Positions 60,489 to 64,000 of a stretch of DNA of 64,000 bases are shown here, one piece after another. The stretch covers positions 1 to 64,000 of the forward strand of contig CACGGB010000001.1 in NCBI GenBank assembly GCA_902572475.1, given 5' to 3'. The translations under genes were made by a program, and so were the position numbers. The notes below the pieces were generated by a model. The model saw nothing but the letters and a program-made list of their open reading frames with translations. It did not search any database and was not told the DNA's origin. The first letter of the stretch is position 1. Every line of letters begins with the position of its first letter. Source of the DNA: an uncultured Pelagibacteraceae bacterium (GTDB taxonomy: Bacteria; Pseudomonadota; Alphaproteobacteria; Pelagibacterales; Pelagibacteraceae).

Positions 60489-61222
60489 TACTGCGCTCCT
60501 AAATAAGCGTCAACAACTCGCTTATCATTCTTAATTTGATCTGGAGAACCCTCTGCTAGCATTTTACCGTGGGCTAAACAGAAAATTTTTTGTGCTAAAC
60601 TCATAATGACTTTCATATTGTGCTCTATGACTAATAAAGTAATTCCATAATCTTTATTTATTTTAATCAGTCTATCTATAATACCGTTAATTAAAGTTGG
60701 ATTTATTCCAGCTGTAGGCTCGTCTAATAAGAGCATTTTAGGCTCATTCATTAAAGCCATTGCTAATTCTAGTAATTTCTGTTGTCCAAATGATAAATCC
60801 CCTGCTCTTAAATTTCTTTTTTGATAAAGACCTACAAAGTTTAAAATATTTTCTGCTTTCTCAGTAAGTTCAACAGGTACTTTTGCAAAAATAAATCCTG
60901 AGTCACTAGCTTTGTGACTTATTAGCATATTCTCTACACAGTTAAGTTTTGAATAAATTCTTGTTTGTTGAAAGGTTCTTAACAAACCAAGTTTAGCGAC
61001 TGCTGGCACAGGCATTTCAGAAACTTCTGTATTATCAAAAACTATTGATCCTTTATCAATCGGATGAGTTCCAACAATAGAATTAAATAAAGTAGTTTTA
61101 CCTGAACCATTAGGTCCAATTAAACCAACGATAGATCCCTGTTCTACCGAAACAGAAATATCTACGTTAGCTTGAACGCCGCCGAAAGATTTACTTACAT
61201 TTTTAACTTGTAATATACTCAT
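60488..61222 (-). CDS. HAAT ABC transporter ATPase (LivG-like, second cluster)
   Basis: GPNGSGKTTLFNSIVG; LSFGQQKLLELAMALMNEPKMLLLDEPTAG. Confidence 0.94.
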   Translation of the reverse strand: MSILQVKNVSKSFGGVQANVDISVSVEQGSIVGLIGPNGSGKTTLFNSIVGTHPIDKGSIVFDNTEVSEMPVPAVAKLGLLRTFQQTRIYSKLNCVENMLISHKASDSGFIFAKVPVELTEKAENILNFVGLYQKRNLRAGDLSFGQQKLLELAMALMNEPKMLLLDEPTAGINPTLINGIIDRLIKINKDYGITLLVIEHNMKVIMSLAQKIFCLAHGKMLAEGSPDQIKNDKRVVDAYLGAQ

Positions 61223-62283
61223 TTTAATTCCACCTGTGCTTTACGATCTTTTTCATCTATCACTTCACCAAATCTTTCAGGGTATTTTTCTCTCAACCAA
61301 CCCATTAATCCCTCTGGGAAATAAACTACGATTACTACGATTAAAACTCCTAACGCCACATACTGCCAACCTAATATTAAAGTCCAAAGACCTTCTTTAA
61401 AGAAATGGAATAAAGTTGCTCCAATTACTGGGCCCCACAAAGTTCCTTTACCGCCAAGAATTGCCATAAGAACCATGAATACTCCCATTTCTCTTCCGTC
61501 AAAAGCAACATCAGTTGAGTCTATATACCCAATTAGTCCGCCCATAATTCCACCTGCAAGACCACAGAAGAATGCAGAACACATCCAACCTACAATTTTA
61601 TATTTCATAGTTTGAATACCCATTGCCTCTGCTTTATCTTCATTATCTCTTATTGCATTTAAAATTAATCTAAATCTAGAACCATAAATATATTTAACAA
61701 AAACAAATGTTCCGACTAATAATGCAAAACTTAAAAAGTAGAAAAACTTTCCTCTAGCTTCAGCGTCAACAATTTCAGCAGGAAAAGGTGGTGTAGTAAA
61801 ACCTTGACCAGCTCCAATAATTTCTATACCTCCTGCTATCTCACCTGCAGCGATTCCTAAACCTAATGTGCAAATAGCAAAGTAGTGGCCTCTCAAACCT
61901 AATATAGCGTAACCTATCGCACCTGCTATAATAGTTGGAATAATAGCTGCTACTAATAATCCGACACCTATTCCTTGAAAATATTGCGCAGTAGTATGTA
62001 CGAATGTTTTTTCTCCACCACTCTCTGTCCATTCTGCTAATGGAAAAAACATACCAACCTGAACTGAGGCGGTTAAATACATTCCTAGACCATAAAAAAG
62101 AATATTTCCAAATGTGTTATAGCCCATCTCTCCGCCTTGTAAATTCCATGTCATTGCTAGAACGATCAAAACACAAAGATATGTAAGCTGAACTTTAAAA
62201 GCAGAAAATAAATAAGGCGCGGCTAAACCTAAAATGATTAAGCCAGAATATAAAATTAAATCTTTTTGTTTTAGTTTTTCCAT
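61219..62283 (-). CDS. HAAT ABC permease (LivM-like, second cluster)
   Basis: FRLILNAIRDNEDKAEAMGI. Confidence 0.93.
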   Translation of the reverse strand: MEKLKQKDLILYSGLIILGLAAPYLFSAFKVQLTYLCVLIVLAMTWNLQGGEMGYNTFGNILFYGLGMYLTASVQVGMFFPLAEWTESGGEKTFVHTTAQYFQGIGVGLLVAAIIPTIIAGAIGYAILGLRGHYFAICTLGLGIAAGEIAGGIEIIGAGQGFTTPPFPAEIVDAEARGKFFYFLSFALLVGTFVFVKYIYGSRFRLILNAIRDNEDKAEAMGIQTMKYKIVGWMCSAFFCGLAGGIMGGLIGYIDSTDVAFDGREMGVFMVLMAILGGKGTLWGPVIGATLFHFFKEGLWTLILGWQYVALGVLIVVIVVYFPEGLMGWLREKYPERFGEVIDEKDRKAQVELK

Positions 62284-63177
62284 TTATTTTAAATATTCCC
62301 TTTTTCTTGAAAGTTTAAATCTTCTGTAAACTAATATTAAGACTAGTAGTAAGAATACTGCCCCAATTCTAAATTCTGTCCCTAAAATATAATCAGCAAA
62401 TTCCTCAAAAAGCCCTAACCCCATCCCTGAAACTGCTACTGCTGGTAAGTTTCCAAGACCTGCAACAATAACTATCATGAAAGATCTAACTGTATATGGA
62501 AGCCCTACATAAGGGTGAAGTGTTAGAGTGATTGAAATTAAAGCACCCGCAATCCCACATAACGCAGCATTAATTCCAAACGTTGCAGCATAAACTTTTT
62601 CCGTATCTACACCTAAAATTTTTGCAGCTCTAGCATTTTGTGCTGTGGCTCTTATAGCTCTTCCAAGTCTGGATTTTTTCATATAAATAACCAAAGCTAC
62701 TGCATATAAAACACTTATAAAAGCTGAGAATATTTTTGAATTTGGTAAAGTTACTGAATTATCAAATAACATTGTTGTTCCGTATTCAGACTGTGCCACA
62801 ACTACGTCTGCACCAAAAATAAAATTCATTAGTTGTTGGAATACGATAGCAATACCAAAAGTGGCTAAAATAGAAATAAATAAATCTCGGTCCACAACTT
62901 TATTAATTACAAGTTTATAAAGTCCCCATCCCACAAAAAACATTATAATTGGAGAAATAATAACTCCCCAAGCAGGATGAATTCCCCAAAGATAAATAGT
63001 GTAGGCGATATAGCCCCCAAGAATAACTAAATCACCTTGTGCAATGTTAATTATATTCATCACACCCCACTGAAGTGCCATGCCGTATGCTATTAACGCA
63101 AATAATATACCTAAAAGAATACCATCCAGTGATGCCTGGACCATTAACATTGGAGCTTTAAAAATAAGAAAGTCCAT
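62284..63177 (-). CDS. HAAT ABC permease (LivH-like, second cluster)
   Basis: GILLGILFALIAYGMALQWGVMNIINIAQGDLVILGGY. Confidence 0.94.
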   Translation of the reverse strand: MDFLIFKAPMLMVQASLDGILLGILFALIAYGMALQWGVMNIINIAQGDLVILGGYIAYTIYLWGIHPAWGVIISPIIMFFVGWGLYKLVINKVVDRDLFISILATFGIAIVFQQLMNFIFGADVVVAQSEYGTTMLFDNSVTLPNSKIFSAFISVLYAVALVIYMKKSRLGRAIRATAQNARAAKILGVDTEKVYAATFGINAALCGIAGALISITLTLHPYVGLPYTVRSFMIVIVAGLGNLPAVAVSGMGLGLFEEFADYILGTEFRIGAVFLLLVLILVYRRFKLSRKREYLK

Positions 63178-63198
63178 AAAATTTTAAAACTTATAAAA

Positions 63199-63228
63199 GA
63201 AAAGCCCCTAGAAAACTAGGGGCTTTTC
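63199..63228. terminator. Hairpin between substrate-binding protein and permease genes of the second HAAT cluster
   Basis: GAAAAGCCCCTAG-AAAA-CTAGGGGCTTTTC. Confidence 0.8.
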
Positions 63229-63245
63229 AAATTATTCAGAAGTTA

Positions 63246-64000
63246 TTAGCTTCTTTCAGACCATTTCGGGATTGGATGATAGAACTTATCAGAAGCCCAT
63301 TTTGTTGGAGCTACTACTCTATTCTCACAATCATCGCCTTTACATCTTACTTGGAACAAGATCATTGGCTTAGCAACGTTTTGGCCACCAGGTCCAAATT
63401 TAATGTTTCCATAGAAAGTTTGCATTTCTGTATCAACTAGCGCATCTCTAACTGCATCTCTGTCAAAAGAATTTGCTCTTTCGAACGCATCTTTAAACAC
63501 TAACAATGCTGCAGAAGACTCTGCTGATTGATATGGCGGGTCATATCCAAATTCTTTTTGGAAGTCTTTAGCGTATTTCTTACCAGAGCCAAAGAATTTA
63601 TCTTTGTAAGATAAATTTTTGTGCCACTGAGAAGCACACAATGCGAATTCTGATTTCTTTCCATGTTGTTTAGAAAGTTTTGCAGCATCACAGTGTGTCA
63701 TCGCTAACATAGGAACATCAACTTTCATTTCAGAAATTTGTCTGATTGCAGTTAATGCGCCTTTTGTGTGACCTGATACAACAAGTACATCTGGCTTAAC
63801 AGCTTTTACTTTAGCCAATGTAGCTGCCATATCGTTAAGTTCTTTTGGTAGTTTGTCATCGATGATGATCTCAGATCCAGTTCTTTTCGCTGCATCTAAA
63901 ATACCAAGTCTCACGTCTTGTGAGAAAGCATCTTGTTCAAATGCTTGAGCAATTTTTACTCCTTTACCACCGTTTTTTTCTACCGCTAAATCGATAGCTA
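63246..64000 (-). CDS. HAAT ABC substrate-binding protein, partial at window edge
   Basis: Reading frame remains open to 64000 (..AIDLAVEKNGGKGVKIAQAFEQDAFSQDVRLGILDAAKRTG); periplasmic-binding pattern VKPDVLVVSGHTKGALTAIRQ. Confidence 0.9.
   Translation of the reverse strand, partial: AIDLAVEKNGGKGVKIAQAFEQDAFSQDVRLGILDAAKRTGSEIIIDDKLPKELNDMAATLAKVKAVKPDVLVVSGHTKGALTAIRQISEMKVDVPMLAMTHCDAAKLSKQHGKKSEFALCASQWHKNLSYKDKFFGSGKKYAKDFQKEFGYDPPYQSAESSAALLVFKDAFERANSFDRDAVRDALVDTEMQTFYGNIKFGPGGQNVAKPMILFQVRCKGDDCENRVVAPTKWASDKFYHPIPKWSERS

Noticed and set aside
1-64000. CRISPR array, transposon, prophage or tRNA/rRNA genes
   Set aside because: No regularly spaced repeats, transposase or phage genes, or recognisable tRNA/rRNA sequence were found by reading; a tRNAscan/Infernal run would be needed to exclude these fully

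Overview
This is an AT-rich, very compact bacterial chromosome window. Gene content, the glycine riboswitch upstream of gcvT and the very short intergenic gaps suggest a SAR11 / Candidatus Pelagibacter-like alphaproteobacterium (inference; no rRNA or marker gene was available to confirm). It carries about 80 genes, mostly housekeeping metabolism and transport: mnmA, recX, tandem amtB, HU, rseP, acuI-like, folE, hisI, msrA, gcvTHP, prpD-like, acnA, two liv-type ABC clusters, tctABC, and a glaH/CsiD homologue. I saw no tRNA, rRNA, CRISPR, IS element or prophage. The most interesting items are: (1) a GC-rich, strongly structured, unassigned ncRNA candidate at ~5060-5235, probably on the minus strand because two hairpins carry GNRA loops only on that strand; (2) a ~10 kb photo-oxidative-stress-like neighbourhood (20.4-31.2 kb) with two photolyase/cryptochrome homologues, MsrA, TspO, SDR, DUF3833, Cfa-like methyltransferase, DUF1365 and an FAD oxidoreductase, resembling the sigmaE/ChrR singlet-oxygen regulon but with no sigma factor in the window; (3) an FeS-BCP-type photolyase that appears to have lost its cysteine cluster loop; (4) an FAD-domain-only photolyase with a possibly permuted C-terminal domain; (5) a CADD-type putative pABA-forming protein with the expected residue spacing, preceded by an iteron/DnaA-box-like promoter region; (6) several unannotated microproteins, including a 27-aa highly basic protein with a strong Shine-Dalgarno and an 18-aa hydrophobic peptide abutting glaH.
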